Assembly (NCBI RefSeq): GCF_902500215.1
Contig: NZ_CABVOU010000016.1
Span: 1-64,000 of the forward strand
DNA from: Halomonas lysinitropha
GTDB lineage: Bacteria; Pseudomonadota; Gammaproteobacteria; Pseudomonadales; Halomonadaceae
DNA: 64,000 nucleotides
Direction: 5' to 3'
Part shown: positions 1-9,931 of the stretch, in pieces
Layout: each line of letters opens with the position of its first letter
Numbering within the stretch: position 1 is the first letter of the stretch
The notes under the pieces: model-generated
The model's input: the letters and a program-made list of their open reading frames with translations, nothing else
Databases searched by the model: none
Told to the model about the DNA's origin: nothing
Made by a program: the position numbers and the translations under genes

Positions 1-101
1 TCCGCGGGGTGACCCCCTTCTGGGTGGCGGGCACGCTGCGCGCCCTGCTGGTGCTGGTCTTCCCGGGGGTCGTGCTCTTCCTGCCGCAGCTGCTTTACTG
101 A
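1..101 (+). CDS. TRAP transporter large permease, C-terminal end only (partial)
   Basis: Only the last 32 codons are present, read in the third frame and closed by TGA at 99-101. They encode a hydrophobic tail with a final transmembrane stretch that ends in LPQLLY. DctM-type permeases of the tripartite ATP-independent periplasmic (TRAP) family commonly end this way, in a last helix followed by a short Leu-Pro-rich tail. The call rests on this short segment, so the substrate cannot be judged. A strong hairpin terminator follows 79 bases later. It would be the third TRAP system in the window. Confidence 0.5.
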   Translation, partial: RGVTPFWVAGTLRALLVLVFPGVVLFLPQLLY

Positions 102-179
102 GGCGGGGTGAGGCGCCGATCCATTCAGGATATATGATACAAAAAAATCCATAATACGTTTTTTTGTGTGTCTAAATTT

Positions 180-214
180 GCCCTGATTTGACCCTTGTCA
201 AATCAGGGCGTTTT
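180..214 (+). terminator. Rho-independent terminator after the TRAP permease gene
   Basis: A perfect 13-bp inverted repeat (180-192 and 197-209, left arm GCCCTGATTTGAC) with a 4-base loop is followed by G and TTTT. It sits between the permease stop and the gene at 271. The T run is short, so an operator role is also possible, but the tight stem-loop fits a terminator best. Confidence 0.7.
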
Positions 215-270
215 CCGTTGCGCTACTCTGAGGATGAGCAATAGATGATACCCGATGAGGAACGTGAAAG

Positions 271-660
271 ATGGAAAGGTTAGCTGATTACATTCAGGGG
301 GAGCGCGTGGTTCGCGAGCTTCGTCGCCATGCCCCGGAGACCCTGGAAGCGCTGGCCCGCGACCTGGAGCAGCCTCTGAGTCTACCCCTGGAGCGGGCCG
401 TGGCGCGGACCCTGGACGACCGTCGAGTGCCCGACTTCCAGGCCGCCGAGGCGTTGATGCCGGCGATGATGAAGACCTTCGAGGTGAACCCGGCCGCCAT
501 TGCGGAAGAGGAACTGGCGGTACTGGAATCCGCCTGCAACCGCTGCGAGGTAGTCGGCCAATGCTGGCGGGCGATGCGTGACTACGTGGATGCCGAGGCG
601 TGTCGGAGTTTCTGCCCCAACGCCGAGGCCTTCATGGGCCACGGCGTCGAGGAGGGCTAG
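271..660 (+). CDS. Small cysteine-motif protein (DUF6455-like), function unknown
   Basis: A 129-residue soluble protein with no signal peptide or membrane helix. The C-terminal third carries a compact cysteine pattern, CNRC then GQCWRAM and CRSFCPNAEAF (about residues 89-120), with five cysteines. This resembles the short DUF6455 family, in which the cysteines could bind a metal or form disulfides. The remaining N-terminal part is charged and helical. ATG at 271 has an AGGAA ribosome site 8 bases upstream. It stands alone between a terminator and the convergent paaZ gene. The family link is from memory of the motif and is tentative. Confidence 0.6.
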   Translation: MERLADYIQGERVVRELRRHAPETLEALARDLEQPLSLPLERAVARTLDDRRVPDFQAAEALMPAMMKTFEVNPAAIAEEELAVLESACNRCEVVGQCWRAMRDYVDAEACRSFCPNAEAFMGHGVEEG

Positions 661-686
661 TCGGCAAGAGCCGCCATGCCGAGGAC

Positions 687-2729
687 TTACTGTCGCTTCG
701 CCACCAGCGTCAGGATGTCATAGCTGGCCACCAGCTCGTCTTCCTGGTTGGTCACCGCCACGTCCCATACCACCACGCCCTGTGGATGACCTTCGGGAGA
801 GGCGCGTCCCTGGTCGATCTTGCGCTTGCACGTCAGGCGGGCGCGGATGGTGTCGCCCGGAGCCACCGGGGTAATGAAGCGCAGGGTGTCCAGGCCGTAG
901 TTGGCCAGGACGGGGCCCTCGCCCGGGTAGACGAACAGGCCGGCAGCAGCGGACAGAACGAAGTAGCCGTGGGCGATGCGCTGGCCGAACTGGGTTTCTT
1001 TGGCGGCGATTTCATCGAAGTGCATGTAGAAGTGGTCGCCGGAGAGGCAGCCGAAGTTGACGATATCGGCTTCGGTGACGGTGCGGCGGTGGGTCAGCAG
1101 GGACTCGCCGATCTGCAGGTCGTCGAAATGGCGACGGAAAGGGTGGACGTCGTCCTCGATCACCTTGGCGCCACGAACGTATTCGCGGGTAACCGCGGCC
1201 AGCATGGTGGGGGAGCCCTGGATGGCGGTGCGCTGCAGATAGTGATGGACGGCAAGGATGCCGCCGAGCTCTTCACCGCCACCGGCGCGGCCCGGGCCGC
1301 CGTGTTTGAGCATGGGTAGTGGCGAGCCGTGGCCGGTGGATTCCTTCGAGGCCTCTGCGTCGAGGATCTGCAAGCGGCCGTGTTGTGCAGCCAGTACCGG
1401 GATCATCTCGGCGGCGATGGCAGGGTCCTTGGTGGTCAGGGTGGTCACCAGGCTGCCCTTGCCCTTGGCGGCGATGGTGAGTGCCTCCTCGATGCCGTTG
1501 TAAGGCATCAGGGTGGCCACCGGGCCGAAGGCCTCGAGGTCGTGGGCACCGCCGTCATTGAGCGGGTCGTGGTTAATCAACAAGTGCGGGGCGATGAAGG
1601 CGCCGTTCTCGACGCCCTGGCCCACTGGCTTGAAGCTGCCATCCTTGCCGAAGACGCATTCGCTGGTCTCCAGCAGTCGCTCGATGGCATCGTTGACGTC
1701 CCTGAGTTGATCGCTGGACGAGAGGGCACCCATGCGCACCCCTTCCTCTTTCGGATCACCCGCGACGATTCTGGACAGCCGCCCCTTGAGGATATCCGCC
1801 AGGGCGTCCAGGTGCTCGGCCGGGACCAGGACCCGGCGGATCGCGGTACATTTCTGGCCCGCCTTGGCCGTCATTTCCTTGACCACTTCCTTGGCGAAGA
1901 TTCCGAACTCCGCGTCTTCGGGGCTGACATCCGGGGCCAGGATGGCGCTGTTGAGGGAGTCCGCTTCGGCGTTGAAGGGAATGCTGCGGGCCATGATGTT
2001 GGGATGGCCTTTCAGCTTCCTTGCGGTGTCGGCGGAACCGGTAAAGGTGACGAAATCCTGCTCTTCCAGTCGGTCCAGCAGATCGCCGGTGCCACCGATG
2101 ACCAGCTGCAGCGCGCCTTCGGGCAGCAGGCCGGAGTCGTTGATGACTCGAACCGCGGCTTCTGTCACGTAGCTGGTGGCCGTGGCCGGCTTAACGATGC
2201 AGGGCATGCCTGCCAGGAAGGCGGGTGCGAATTTCTCCAACATGCCCCAGATGGGAAAGTTGAAGGCATTGATGTGAACACACACACCACGGCGGGGCAC
2301 CAGGATATGCGTGCCGTTGAAGTGGTTGTTCTTGCCCAGCTGGGCCACAGGGCCCTCATGGGCCACATTGCCGGAGGGGAGTTCCTTGCGGCCGGTGGAG
2401 GCAAAGGTGAATAGGGTGCCGAAGCCGCCATCGATGTCGATCGCGGAATCCGACCGTGTGCAGCCGGTATGATGGGAAATGGCGTAGAGCGCTTCCTTGC
2501 GCTCCTGAATGTAAATCGCCAGTTCCTTGAGGATGGCCGCGCGCTGCTGGAAATCCAGTGCCAGGAGGCGCTTCACACCGGTGTTGCGACCGAATCCGAC
2601 GGCTTGCGCAAAGTCGATGGTTTCCCCGTGGGTATGGGCAATAGTGTTGCCGTTGATGGCGCTTGGCAGGGCCCTGGCTGGGGTTTCACCCAACCACTGG
2701 CCGGCAATATAACTCTGAAGGACTGACAT
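687..2729 (-). CDS. paaZ: PaaZ, oxepin-CoA hydrolase / 3-oxo-5,6-dehydrosuberyl-CoA semialdehyde dehydrogenase
   Basis: A bifunctional ring-opening enzyme of aerobic phenylacetate breakdown. The N-terminal NADP-dependent aldehyde dehydrogenase domain shows catalytic Cys294 in AGQKCTA and general base Glu255 in FNAEAD. The C-terminal MaoC-type hot-dog hydratase domain carries the Asp/His pair in SGDHFYMH (about residues 558-565) that opens the oxepin-CoA ring. Length is 680 residues, as in E. coli PaaZ (681). An in-frame ATG 21 codons upstream is possible, but the protein from 2729 ([11 protein letters not shown]) aligns with the family start and has GGGAG upstream. A 291-bp gap separates it from paaE, so it may have its own promoter, though I could not find a clear one. 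Confidence 0.96.
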   Translation of the reverse strand: MSVLQSYIAGQWLGETPARALPSAINGNTIAHTHGETIDFAQAVGFGRNTGVKRLLALDFQQRAAILKELAIYIQERKEALYAISHHTGCTRSDSAIDIDGGFGTLFTFASTGRKELPSGNVAHEGPVAQLGKNNHFNGTHILVPRRGVCVHINAFNFPIWGMLEKFAPAFLAGMPCIVKPATATSYVTEAAVRVINDSGLLPEGALQLVIGGTGDLLDRLEEQDFVTFTGSADTARKLKGHPNIMARSIPFNAEADSLNSAILAPDVSPEDAEFGIFAKEVVKEMTAKAGQKCTAIRRVLVPAEHLDALADILKGRLSRIVAGDPKEEGVRMGALSSSDQLRDVNDAIERLLETSECVFGKDGSFKPVGQGVENGAFIAPHLLINHDPLNDGGAHDLEAFGPVATLMPYNGIEEALTIAAKGKGSLVTTLTTKDPAIAAEMIPVLAAQHGRLQILDAEASKESTGHGSPLPMLKHGGPGRAGGGEELGGILAVHHYLQRTAIQGSPTMLAAVTREYVRGAKVIEDDVHPFRRHFDDLQIGESLLTHRRTVTEADIVNFGCLSGDHFYMHFDEIAAKETQFGQRIAHGYFVLSAAAGLFVYPGEGPVLANYGLDTLRFITPVAPGDTIRARLTCKRKIDQGRASPEGHPQGVVVWDVAVTNQEDELVASYDILTLVAKRQ

Positions 2730-3020
2730 TAAGGGGTTCTCCCAGGAAAAATTCGAGCTGATCGGGCAGGCTATCCATCGACCCGATGACACATGTTGAA
2801 CGGCAAGCGTGACGTCAGCCTGGACTAAACCGAGGTACTATCCAGCAGTTCAGGTGGCCAGCGGGTGAGGGGGCGACCGGAAGGCCGCCGATGCCTGACC
2901 GACCCACACCATCGTTCTAGCCACAGGCGTGATCAGGTCACCCAAAGCGGCGCGCATTTTTCGTGTGGATGATGGGTTACAAGGGTCTTATATGGGGACT
3001 CTTGTGGATTCGGCTGATCT

Positions 3021-4118
3021 TCAGCGCTGATCGAAATCGAGGGTCACTTCATCGGTAAGGGGGTGAGCCTGGCAGCTCAGCACATAGCCCGCTTCGATTT
3101 CGTGTTTCTCGAGTCCATGGGTCACGTCCATATCTACCTCACCCACTACCAGCTTGCACTTGCAGGTGGAACAAACACCGGCCTTGCAGGAGTAGGGAAG
3201 GTCCATGCCGTTGGCGATTCCCGCGTCGAGGATGTTCTCGCCGACCGTCGCCAGATCGAACATCACCGAACGGCCATCCGCGACCACGGTGACCTTGCTG
3301 CTCTTCTCCTCGCCGTACTCTTCGATACGCTGCTGCGCCTTGGCGAGCATCTTTTCCGAATCTGCCGCGGAGTTTGCGAAAAGTTCATAATGAATCTGGT
3401 CGTTGCTCAGGCCTTCGAGGCGGAAGCCATGTGAGACCTCGGCCATCATGGCTTCGGGGCCGCAGATAAAGGCCTCGTCGGTATTCTTGATATCGATCAG
3501 GCCGCTTTTTTGCAGCTGGTAGCCTTTCTTGTTATCGATTATGCCGTTGAGAAGATCCGCCCCCTGATCTTCGTAGTTCATGATGTTGATCCACTGGAAG
3601 CGATCCATATAGCGGTTCTTGACGAAGCTCAATTCATCCTTGAACATTACGGAGTTGGTGCGGCGATTTCCGTAAATCAACGTCACCTTGCTCTCAGGCT
3701 CGACAGCGAGTACCGACTTGATGATGGATAGCGTCGGCGTGATACCCGAGCCTGCTGCAATGCACATATAGCTCTTGGCATTCTCGGGGTCGAGCCGGGT
3801 ATAGAAATTCCCTTGCGGCGGCATGACGTCGATTTCCATGCCACGCTTGAAGTTGTCATTGGCGTAGTTGGAGAACAGTCCATTCTTGACGCGCTTGATC
3901 CCTACGCGCATGTGACCGTCATTGACGCCGGAACAGATGGAGTAGGAGCGGCGTACTTCCTCACCGTCTATCCTGGTTCGCAGTGTCAGGAACTGACCCT
4001 GTATAAAATCGAATGTTTCCCTCAGCGTCTCCGGGACATCAAGGGTCACGCGGATGGCAGTATCCGTCTCTGGCTGGACGTCGGCGATTCGCAACGTATA
4101 GAAGTTCGTGTCAGACAT
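3021..4118 (-). CDS. paaE: PaaE, reductase subunit of phenylacetyl-CoA 1,2-epoxidase
   Basis: Passes electrons from NADPH through FAD and a [2Fe-2S] cluster to the PaaAC diiron oxygenase. The N-terminal ferredoxin-reductase fold shows the flavin motif RRSYSIC near residue 60 and a nucleotide-site GSGITPT. The C-terminal plant-type ferredoxin domain has Cys311, Cys316, Cys319 and Cys349 as ligands (CKAGVCSTC and LSCQAHP). Length 365 residues is normal. The reading frame begins with GTG at 4121 directly before ATG at 4118; I chose the ATG. It is the last gene of the tight paaABCDE run, 8 bp after paaD. Confidence 0.96.
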   Translation of the reverse strand: MSDTNFYTLRIADVQPETDTAIRVTLDVPETLRETFDFIQGQFLTLRTRIDGEEVRRSYSICSGVNDGHMRVGIKRVKNGLFSNYANDNFKRGMEIDVMPPQGNFYTRLDPENAKSYMCIAAGSGITPTLSIIKSVLAVEPESKVTLIYGNRRTNSVMFKDELSFVKNRYMDRFQWINIMNYEDQGADLLNGIIDNKKGYQLQKSGLIDIKNTDEAFICGPEAMMAEVSHGFRLEGLSNDQIHYELFANSAADSEKMLAKAQQRIEEYGEEKSSKVTVVADGRSVMFDLATVGENILDAGIANGMDLPYSCKAGVCSTCKCKLVVGEVDMDVTHGLEKHEIEAGYVLSCQAHPLTDEVTLDFDQR

Positions 4119-4126
4119 CACTTAGC

Positions 4127-4666
4127 CTATATCTTCTTGAAATAGTCGAAGGTCTCCTTGCATGCTTGACACTGGAATAGTGCCTTGCAGGCGGTGGAGC
4201 CGAATTCGCTGAGCATTCGTGTTTCACGCGAACCGCAGTGGGGGCAAAGCGCATGAGCGTCGGGCGTCAAGCCATCCTCGGAGGCATCGGCATCCTCCGG
4301 TGGGGCGACACCGTAGTTGCGTAACTTACGACGCCCTTCAGGTGACATCCATTCGGAACTCCACGCCGGTGATAGCTGCAATTTCACTTCAAGATTTTCA
4401 TAACCCTTGGCGTCAAGTGCAGACTTGATATCCTCGGTAATGGTATCCATCGCCGGGCAACCGGAATAGGTCGGCGTGATAGTGACGATAATACGTTCAC
4501 CATGACGCTCGATGTCGCGCAAGATCCCTAGATCCCAGATGCTCAGCGCTGGTATTTCGGGGTCCTTGACCTCATCGAGCAGATCCCAGAGCTCCTTGAC
4601 CTCAGAAGTGGCTCGCTGTTGTTGCCGAAGGTACTGTTCCTCCGGCATCAGTGAGATTTCGCTCAT
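4127..4666 (-). CDS. paaD: PaaD, maturation factor of the phenylacetyl-CoA epoxidase
   Basis: Needed for an active epoxidase, probably for loading the iron-sulfur cluster of PaaE. The first 100 residues form a DUF59/MIP18-like domain with the cysteine motif TYSGCPAMD. The last 45 residues form a zinc ribbon with CPHC and CQAC pairs. Length is 179 residues from ATG 4666; a TTG two codons upstream in the same frame is less likely. It lies 23 bp after paaC and 8 bp before paaE. No strong ribosome site is visible, which suits translation within a coupled operon. Confidence 0.94.
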   Translation of the reverse strand: MSEISLMPEEQYLRQQQRATSEVKELWDLLDEVKDPEIPALSIWDLGILRDIERHGERIIVTITPTYSGCPAMDTITEDIKSALDAKGYENLEVKLQLSPAWSSEWMSPEGRRKLRNYGVAPPEDADASEDGLTPDAHALCPHCGSRETRMLSEFGSTACKALFQCQACKETFDYFKKI

Positions 4667-4689
4667 AATCAATTACCAATTAGATCCGG

Positions 4690-5454
4690 TTACCACTGGC
4701 AGCCAGGATAGGAGCGGTGAACAAATTGCATTTCTGTCAGCAGGTGACCCAGGTTCTCGGTGTGGTAGCCGATGCGTCCGCCGCGAACCGCCCAGCCATC
4801 CTCGGGCACGTTCAGGGTCGCCTCCTTGAGAATCTCGCTCACTCGGCGATGCCACTCGTCACGCAGCCTGGTGATATCGACGCCAATGCCGCTGTCAGCT
4901 AATAGTTGCTCGGTATCATCCATCTCGAACATTTCGTGGGTATAACCCCACAGGCTGTCCACCGCGCGTTGCGTACGACGATGACTTTCTTCGGTGCCGT
5001 CGCCCAGCCGCAGCACCCAGTCACGGCTGCGGCGCAGGTGGTACCGTGTTTCCTTGATCGCCTTGGCGGCGATGGCCGCCAGGGTATCGTCCTTGGACTC
5101 GGCGAGTTCCGGTAGCATCAAGCTGTAATAGACATCGATGAACAGCTGGCGAACCTGAGAGTAGGCAAAATCTTCCTTCGGCATCTCCATCAGCAGCAGG
5201 TTATGGTACTGACGGTCGTCGCGCATATAGGCGAAATCGTCCTCCGTGCGTCCATCGTTGGCTAACTCGGACGCATAGCCATAAAACATCCGGGCACGGC
5301 CAATGTAGTCCAGTGCCACGTTGGCATAGGCGATATCTTCTTCCAGGAAAGGACCACGACTCACCCATTCGGAGATTCGGTGACCCAGGACGTTGGCATC
5401 ATCACCCAAGCGAATCACATACTCGAGGGTGGCGTCCTTGATGGTGTCGCTCAT
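4690..5454 (-). CDS. paaC: PaaC, structural subunit of phenylacetyl-CoA 1,2-epoxidase
   Basis: The 254-residue ferritin-fold partner of PaaA. It supports the catalytic subunit and is usually described as lacking a working diiron site. The sequence from MSDTIKDATLEYVIRLGDD matches the family start, and AGGAG lies 9 bases before ATG 5454. An open frame continues upstream through paaB in another frame, but that extension is not family-like. Spacing to paaB (19 bp) and paaD (23 bp) supports one transcript. Confidence 0.95.
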   Translation of the reverse strand: MSDTIKDATLEYVIRLGDDANVLGHRISEWVSRGPFLEEDIAYANVALDYIGRARMFYGYASELANDGRTEDDFAYMRDDRQYHNLLLMEMPKEDFAYSQVRQLFIDVYYSLMLPELAESKDDTLAAIAAKAIKETRYHLRRSRDWVLRLGDGTEESHRRTQRAVDSLWGYTHEMFEMDDTEQLLADSGIGVDITRLRDEWHRRVSEILKEATLNVPEDGWAVRGGRIGYHTENLGHLLTEMQFVHRSYPGCQW

Positions 5455-5473
5455 TACGTAGTCTCCTGAGCAG

Positions 5474-5761
5474 CTACATGTTGTTGACGGCATCGGGAAG
5501 ATCGTAATAAGTCGCGTGCCGATAGGGTTTGTCATCGTTGGGATCGAAGAAATCTTCCGCATCATCTTCCTGGGAGGCACAGATATCGGCCGACTTGACA
5601 ACCCAGATACTCACACCTTCGCTGCGTCGGGTATAGACATCTCGTGCATACTCCAGCGCCTGGGCGTGGTCCTCGGAATGCAGGCTGCCTACATGCTTAT
5701 GATCGAGGCCGCGCTTGGAGCGAATAAAGACCTCAAAGAGTTCAAGGGCGTTGTCTTTCAT
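5474..5761 (-). CDS. paaB: PaaB, bridging subunit of phenylacetyl-CoA 1,2-epoxidase
   Basis: A 95-residue protein that links PaaA-PaaC dimers and is required for activity in other species. It begins MKDNALELFEVFIRSKRGL and keeps the family hallmark of an early GSLHSEDHAQALEYARDVYTRR-type segment, written here only in outline (residues about 26-47). It lies 12 bp after paaA and 19 bp before paaC. Length and gene order are as in E. coli and Pseudomonas. Confidence 0.95.
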   Translation of the reverse strand: MKDNALELFEVFIRSKRGLDHKHVGSLHSEDHAQALEYARDVYTRRSEGVSIWVVKSADICASQEDDAEDFFDPNDDKPYRHATYYDLPDAVNNM

Positions 5762-5773
5762 GACTCTTACTCC

Positions 5774-6730
5774 TCAGGCGGCTTTGGCTTTATTGGCCTG
5801 CTTCTTGGCGTTATAGGCAGCCAGTGCTTCACGCACCCAGGCGCCTTCCTCATGGGCCTTGATGTGGTGTTCCAGGCGCTGACGATTGCAGTGACCGTTA
5901 CCGGCAATCACGCTATGGAACTCTTCCCAGTCGATCTCTCCGCTATCATAGTGGCCGCGCTCCTCGTTCCACTTGAGATCCTTGTCCGGATGTTCGAGCC
6001 CCAGAAATTCGATCTGTGATGCAGTCTGGTCGATGAACTTCTGGCGCAGATCATCATTCGTCTCGCGCTTGATCTTCCACTCCATGGATTTCGCGGAGTG
6101 TGCGGATTCGGAGTCGTGAGGACCGAACATCATCAGCGCTGGCCAGTAGAAGCGGTTCAGGGAATCCTGGGCCATTGCCTTCTGTTCTGCGCTGCCGTTG
6201 ACCAGTGTCAGCATGATGTCGTACCCCTGACGCTGGTGGAAACTCTCTTCCTTGCAGATGCGAATCATGCCACGCGAGTAGGGGCCATAGGAGGTACGCT
6301 GCAGGGATACCTGGTTGACGATTGCTGCACCATCAACGAGCCAGCCAATCGCCCCCATGTCGGCCCAGGTCAGAGCAGGATAGTTGAAGATTGAAGCGTA
6401 CTTGGCCTGGCCACTCTGCAGCGCCTCGATCATCTCTTCACGGGTAATCCCCAGGGTTTCCGCGGCACTGTAGAGGTAAAGCCCGTGGCCAGCCTCGTCC
6501 TGGATCTTCGATAACAGGATCGCCTTGCGGCGCAAGGAAGGTGCGCGCGTCAGGAAGTTGCCTTCCGGTTGCATGCCAATGACTTCCGAGTGTGCATGCT
6601 GAGAAATCTGGCGAATCAGGTTCTTGCGATATTTTTCGGGCATCCAGTCCTTGGGCTCGATCTTCTCTTCCGCCTTGATCTTGTCCATGAACTGCTGTTC
6701 TTGAAGAGAAATATTCTTTTCAGAAGACAT
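5774..6730 (-). CDS. paaA: PaaA, catalytic diiron subunit of phenylacetyl-CoA 1,2-epoxidase
   Basis: Inserts one oxygen atom from O2 into the ring of phenylacetyl-CoA to give the 1,2-epoxide. The ferritin-like fold carries the two carboxylate/His iron motifs, DEAGHG (about residue 77-82) and KEESFHQ. Length 318 residues. ATG 6730 has GGAGAG 8 bases upstream. First gene of paaABCDE, with its own 178-bp upstream region after paaK, which holds an inverted repeat (6818-6844). The step needs O2, which matters for the oxygen-control finding at the paaF promoter. Confidence 0.97.
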   Translation of the reverse strand: MSSEKNISLQEQQFMDKIKAEEKIEPKDWMPEKYRKNLIRQISQHAHSEVIGMQPEGNFLTRAPSLRRKAILLSKIQDEAGHGLYLYSAAETLGITREEMIEALQSGQAKYASIFNYPALTWADMGAIGWLVDGAAIVNQVSLQRTSYGPYSRGMIRICKEESFHQRQGYDIMLTLVNGSAEQKAMAQDSLNRFYWPALMMFGPHDSESAHSAKSMEWKIKRETNDDLRQKFIDQTASQIEFLGLEHPDKDLKWNEERGHYDSGEIDWEEFHSVIAGNGHCNRQRLEHHIKAHEEGAWVREALAAYNAKKQANKAKAA

Positions 6731-6817
6731 CGTTATGCTCTCCAGCCATTGGTTGAGCCTGTACTGCTTGTGCTGTGTTCCTCAGCATAGCAGACCGATT
6801 CTTTAAGCGACACAAAA

Positions 6818-6844
6818 ATACAGCTTATCAATTTAATTCTGTAT
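6818..6844. promoter_or_regulatory. Inverted repeat in the paaA promoter region, candidate operator
   Basis: ATACAG (6818-6823) and CTGTAT (6839-6844) form a 6-bp inverted repeat with a 15-base spacer. The region is much more AT-rich than its surroundings, as a promoter would be. The right arm runs into GTATCG (6841-6846), a hexamer also present upstream of paaF (13158-13163) and paaN (13400-13405). Binding by PaaX is a guess; the repeat does not match the E. coli PaaX consensus. Confidence 0.35.
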
Positions 6845-6908
6845 CGCCATTCATGTTGTTTGATTAACCGCCTGTCTAAAAGGACTTTTCAGCTTGGGTG
6901 GCTGTCGG

Positions 6909-8222
6909 TCAGCGCAAATCTTTCACCCGTTTGGCCTTGCCCACGGAGCGCATGACCTCCTCCACGCCGCAGACGTCCACCTGGGTGCTGATTCCCACAT
7001 AGGTCTTGATGGCATGCTGGAGCTCACGGCCCAGTTGTTCGCAGGCCACCGGGTCGCGCGCAACATCGTTGCTGCACGCTTCGACACGCACGAGCACCAT
7101 GTCCATATTGCCCTGTCGCGTGACCTCGATCTCATAGTGGGGCGAGAGCTGCTCGATCTTGAGCAATCGCTCCTCGATCTGGGTCGGGAAGACGTTGACG
7201 CCGCGGATAATCAGCATGTCGTCGCTGCGCCCGGTGATCTTGTCGATACGGCGCATGGGGCGCGCGGTGCCGGGCAGCAGGCGGGTGAGGTCGCGGGTAC
7301 GGTAGCGGATCACCGGCAGCGCTTCCTTGGTGAGGGTGGTGAATACCAGTTCGCCGTACTCGCCGTCCGGCAGCACCTCGCCGCTCACCGGATCGATGAT
7401 CTCGGGATAGAAGTGATCCTCCCAGATGGTCGGTCCGTCCTTGGTCTCCAGGCTCTCCATGCCGACGCCGGGGCCCATCACCTCGGAGAGGCCGTAGATG
7501 TCGAGGGCGTCGATGCCCAGGCGCTGCTCCAGGGAGCGGCGCATGTCGTTGGTCCAGGGCTCGGCACCGAAGATGCCGGTACGCAGCGGCAGTTCCCGGG
7601 GATCGATGCCCTGGCGCTCCATCTCATCGGCGATGTTGAGCATATAGGAGGGGGTGACCATGATGATGTCCGGCTGGAAGTCACGGATGAGCTGCACCTG
7701 CTTCTCGGTCTGGCCGCCGGACATGGGGATGACTGCGCAACCCAGGCGTTCGGCGCCGTAGTGGGCGCCCAGGCCCCCGGTAAACAGGCCGTAGCCATAG
7801 GCCACGTGTACCTTGTCGTTACGGCTGCCGCCGGCGGCGCGGATGGAGCGGGCCACCACATCCGCCCAGATGTCGATATCGTTCTGGGTGTAGCCGACCA
7901 CGGTAGGCTGGCCGGTGGTGCCGCTGGAGGCGTGCACCCGCACAACCTCGCTCATCGGCGTGGCGAACATGCCAAAGGGATAGTGGTCCCGCAGGTCAGC
8001 CTTGGTGGTGAAGGGCAGCTTGCCGAGCTCCTCGAGGCTCTTGATGTCCTCGGGGTGCACGCCGGCTTGATCGAAGGAGTGCCGGTAGTGGGGCACGTTG
8101 TCGTAGGCGTGCTTCAAGCTCCACTGCAGGCGCTTGAGCTGAGCGGCACGCAGTTCATCGAGACTGGCGGTTTCCAGGGGGTCGAGTCGGGAGGTGTCGA
8201 GGGGTTTTACGCGCTGGTTCAT
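6909..8222 (-). CDS. paaK: PaaK, phenylacetate-CoA ligase
   Basis: Activates phenylacetate with ATP and CoA, the entry step. It belongs to the ANL adenylate-forming family; the phosphate-binding loop SSGTTGQPTV lies near residue 100 and YGLSEVMGPG matches the later adenylate motif. The C-terminal lid domain is present. Length 437 residues is typical. It lies 39 bp after paaJ and closes the paaFGHIJK run; paaA follows 178 bp downstream in the same direction. Confidence 0.97.
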   Translation of the reverse strand: MNQRVKPLDTSRLDPLETASLDELRAAQLKRLQWSLKHAYDNVPHYRHSFDQAGVHPEDIKSLEELGKLPFTTKADLRDHYPFGMFATPMSEVVRVHASSGTTGQPTVVGYTQNDIDIWADVVARSIRAAGGSRNDKVHVAYGYGLFTGGLGAHYGAERLGCAVIPMSGGQTEKQVQLIRDFQPDIIMVTPSYMLNIADEMERQGIDPRELPLRTGIFGAEPWTNDMRRSLEQRLGIDALDIYGLSEVMGPGVGMESLETKDGPTIWEDHFYPEIIDPVSGEVLPDGEYGELVFTTLTKEALPVIRYRTRDLTRLLPGTARPMRRIDKITGRSDDMLIIRGVNVFPTQIEERLLKIEQLSPHYEIEVTRQGNMDMVLVRVEACSNDVARDPVACEQLGRELQHAIKTYVGISTQVDVCGVEEVMRSVGKAKRVKDLR

Positions 8223-8261
8223 GGGGGTCTCCGGTCGCAGGGATTGTTGTCGTGTGCGCTC

Positions 8262-9467
8262 TTAGAGTCGCTCGATGATCAGGGCGATCCCCTGACCCAC
8301 GCCGATGCACATGGTGCATAGCGCGTAGCGTCCCTGCCGGCGTTCCAGTTCATGCAGGGCGGTAGTCACCAGGCGGGCACCACTCATGCCGAGCGGGTGG
8401 CCCAGGGCGATGGCTCCGCCGTTGGGATTGAGGTGCTCGGCGTCATCGGGTAGGCCGAGGTCACGAGTGACGGCCAGTGCCTGGGCGGCGAAGGCCTCAT
8501 TGAGCTCGATCACGTCCATCTGCTCGAGAGTCAGGCCGGTTTGCGCCAGCACCTTGCGGGTCGCCGGGGCCGGGCCGAAGCCCATGATGCGCGGCTCGAC
8601 ACCGGCGGTGGCCATGCCCACCACCCGGGCGCGTGCCTTGAGGCCGAACTGCTCGGCCTGCTCGGGAGAGGCCAGCAGCAGGGCGCAGGCGCCGTCATTG
8701 ACGCCAGAGGCGTTGCCGGCGGTCACGCTACCACCTTCGCGGAAGGGCGTCGGCAGCTTGGCCAGCTGCTCCAGGGTGGTAGAGGCGCGAGGATGCTCAT
8801 CGGTGTCGACCACCAGCGGCTCCTGCTTGCGTCGCGGCACCTCGACGGGAACGATCTCCTCCGCCAGTCGGCCGGCTTCCATGGCGGCGGCGGTGCGCTG
8901 CTGGCTGCGCAGAGCGAAGGCGTCCTGATCCTGGCGGGAAATCCCGAACTGTGCGGCCACGTTCTCGGCAGTCTCCGGCATGGAGTCGATGCCGAACTGC
9001 GCCTTCATCTGGCGGTTGACGAAGCGCCAGCCGATGGTGGTGTCGTGAATCTCCGCGCTGCGCGAGAAGGCCTGCTCGGCCTTGCCCATCACGAAGGGCG
9101 CGCGGGACATGGACTCCACCCCACCGGCGATCATCAGATTTCCCTCGCCGGCCTTGATGGCGCGGGCGGCGTTGCCGATGGCGTCCATGCCGGAGCCGCA
9201 CAGGCGGTTGAGCGTGGTGCCCGGGACCTCGACCGGCAGGCCGGCCAGCAGCGCCGACATGCGGGCCACGTTGCGGTTGTCCTCACCGGCCTGGTTGGCG
9301 CAGCCGTAGAAGAGGTCGTCGATCCGGGCCCAGTCCACCGAAGGGTTGCGCTCGATCAGTGCACGCATGGGAACGGCACCGAGATCGTCGGCGCGCACCG
9401 GAGCGAGGGCGCCGCCATAGCGGCCAACGGGAGTGCGGATGGCATCGATGATCAAAGCGTCTTTCAT
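8262..9467 (-). CDS. paaJ: PaaJ, 3-oxoadipyl-CoA / 3-oxo-5,6-dehydrosuberyl-CoA thiolase
   Basis: Performs two thiolytic steps of the pathway, ending in acetyl-CoA and succinyl-CoA. The nucleophile is Cys90 in NRLCGSGM; the second active-site Cys is in [10 protein letters not shown] and the His in GHPLGMSGA. Length 401 residues. Its ATG overlaps the paaI stop by 4 bases, so translation is probably coupled. The same fold serves PcaF in the beta-ketoadipate pathway, but the position inside paa makes PaaJ the natural name. Confidence 0.95.
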   Translation of the reverse strand: MKDALIIDAIRTPVGRYGGALAPVRADDLGAVPMRALIERNPSVDWARIDDLFYGCANQAGEDNRNVARMSALLAGLPVEVPGTTLNRLCGSGMDAIGNAARAIKAGEGNLMIAGGVESMSRAPFVMGKAEQAFSRSAEIHDTTIGWRFVNRQMKAQFGIDSMPETAENVAAQFGISRQDQDAFALRSQQRTAAAMEAGRLAEEIVPVEVPRRKQEPLVVDTDEHPRASTTLEQLAKLPTPFREGGSVTAGNASGVNDGACALLLASPEQAEQFGLKARARVVGMATAGVEPRIMGFGPAPATRKVLAQTGLTLEQMDVIELNEAFAAQALAVTRDLGLPDDAEHLNPNGGAIALGHPLGMSGARLVTTALHELERRQGRYALCTMCIGVGQGIALIIERL

Positions 9468-9931
9468 GGCGTCTCTCCGGCGGCAGTCTCTTCCAGGCGG
9501 CGTACGGTGCCGCGGATCTTGTAGGAGCGGCCGCGAAACAGGGCGACCTCATTACCGTGCTGGTTGCGCACGGTGATGTCGTAGATGCCGGTGCGACCGC
9601 GGCGGCTGCGCTCCTCGGCGGTGGCGGTGAGCACGTCGCCCAGCTGGCCCGGGCCCAGGTAGTCGATGCTGCAGCCCGAAGCCACGGTGGCTTCGTCATA
9701 GGTATTGCAGGCGAAGGCGAAGGCGGAGTCGGCCAGGGTGAAGAGGAAGCCCCCGTGGCAATTGCCGTGCCCCTGCACCATCTCCTCGCGCACCGTCATG
9801 GAAAGCACCGCACGGCCCGGCGCTACGCTCTCGATGCGCATACCCAGCCCCTGGCTGGCGCCGTCGCGGGAAAACATTGCCTCGGCACAGGCCTCGGCCA
9901 GCTGCTGGGGACTCAGTTCGCTGTCGCTCAT
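9464..9931 (-). CDS. paaI: PaaI, hydroxyphenylacetyl-CoA thioesterase
   Basis: A 155-residue hot-dog thioesterase that frees CoA from dead-end ring-hydroxylated phenylacetyl-CoA species. The signature [19 protein letters not shown] spans the active-site loop and central helix. Family start [10 protein letters not shown] at 9931 overlaps the paaH stop by 4 bases. The frame stays open 65 codons further upstream inside paaH, but that extension is Arg/Pro-rich shadow sequence. Confidence 0.95.
   Translation of the reverse strand: MSDSELSPQQLAEACAEAMFSRDGASQGLGMRIESVAPGRAVLSMTVREEMVQGHGNCHGGFLFTLADSAFAFACNTYDEATVASGCSIDYLGPGQLGDVLTATAEERSRRGRTGIYDITVRNQHGNEVALFRGRSYKIRGTVRRLEETAAGETP

Noticed and set aside
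6894..8321. 475-codon open frame antisense to paaK
   Set aside because: Same shadow effect; low-complexity His/Ala/Gly sequence and no ribosome site.
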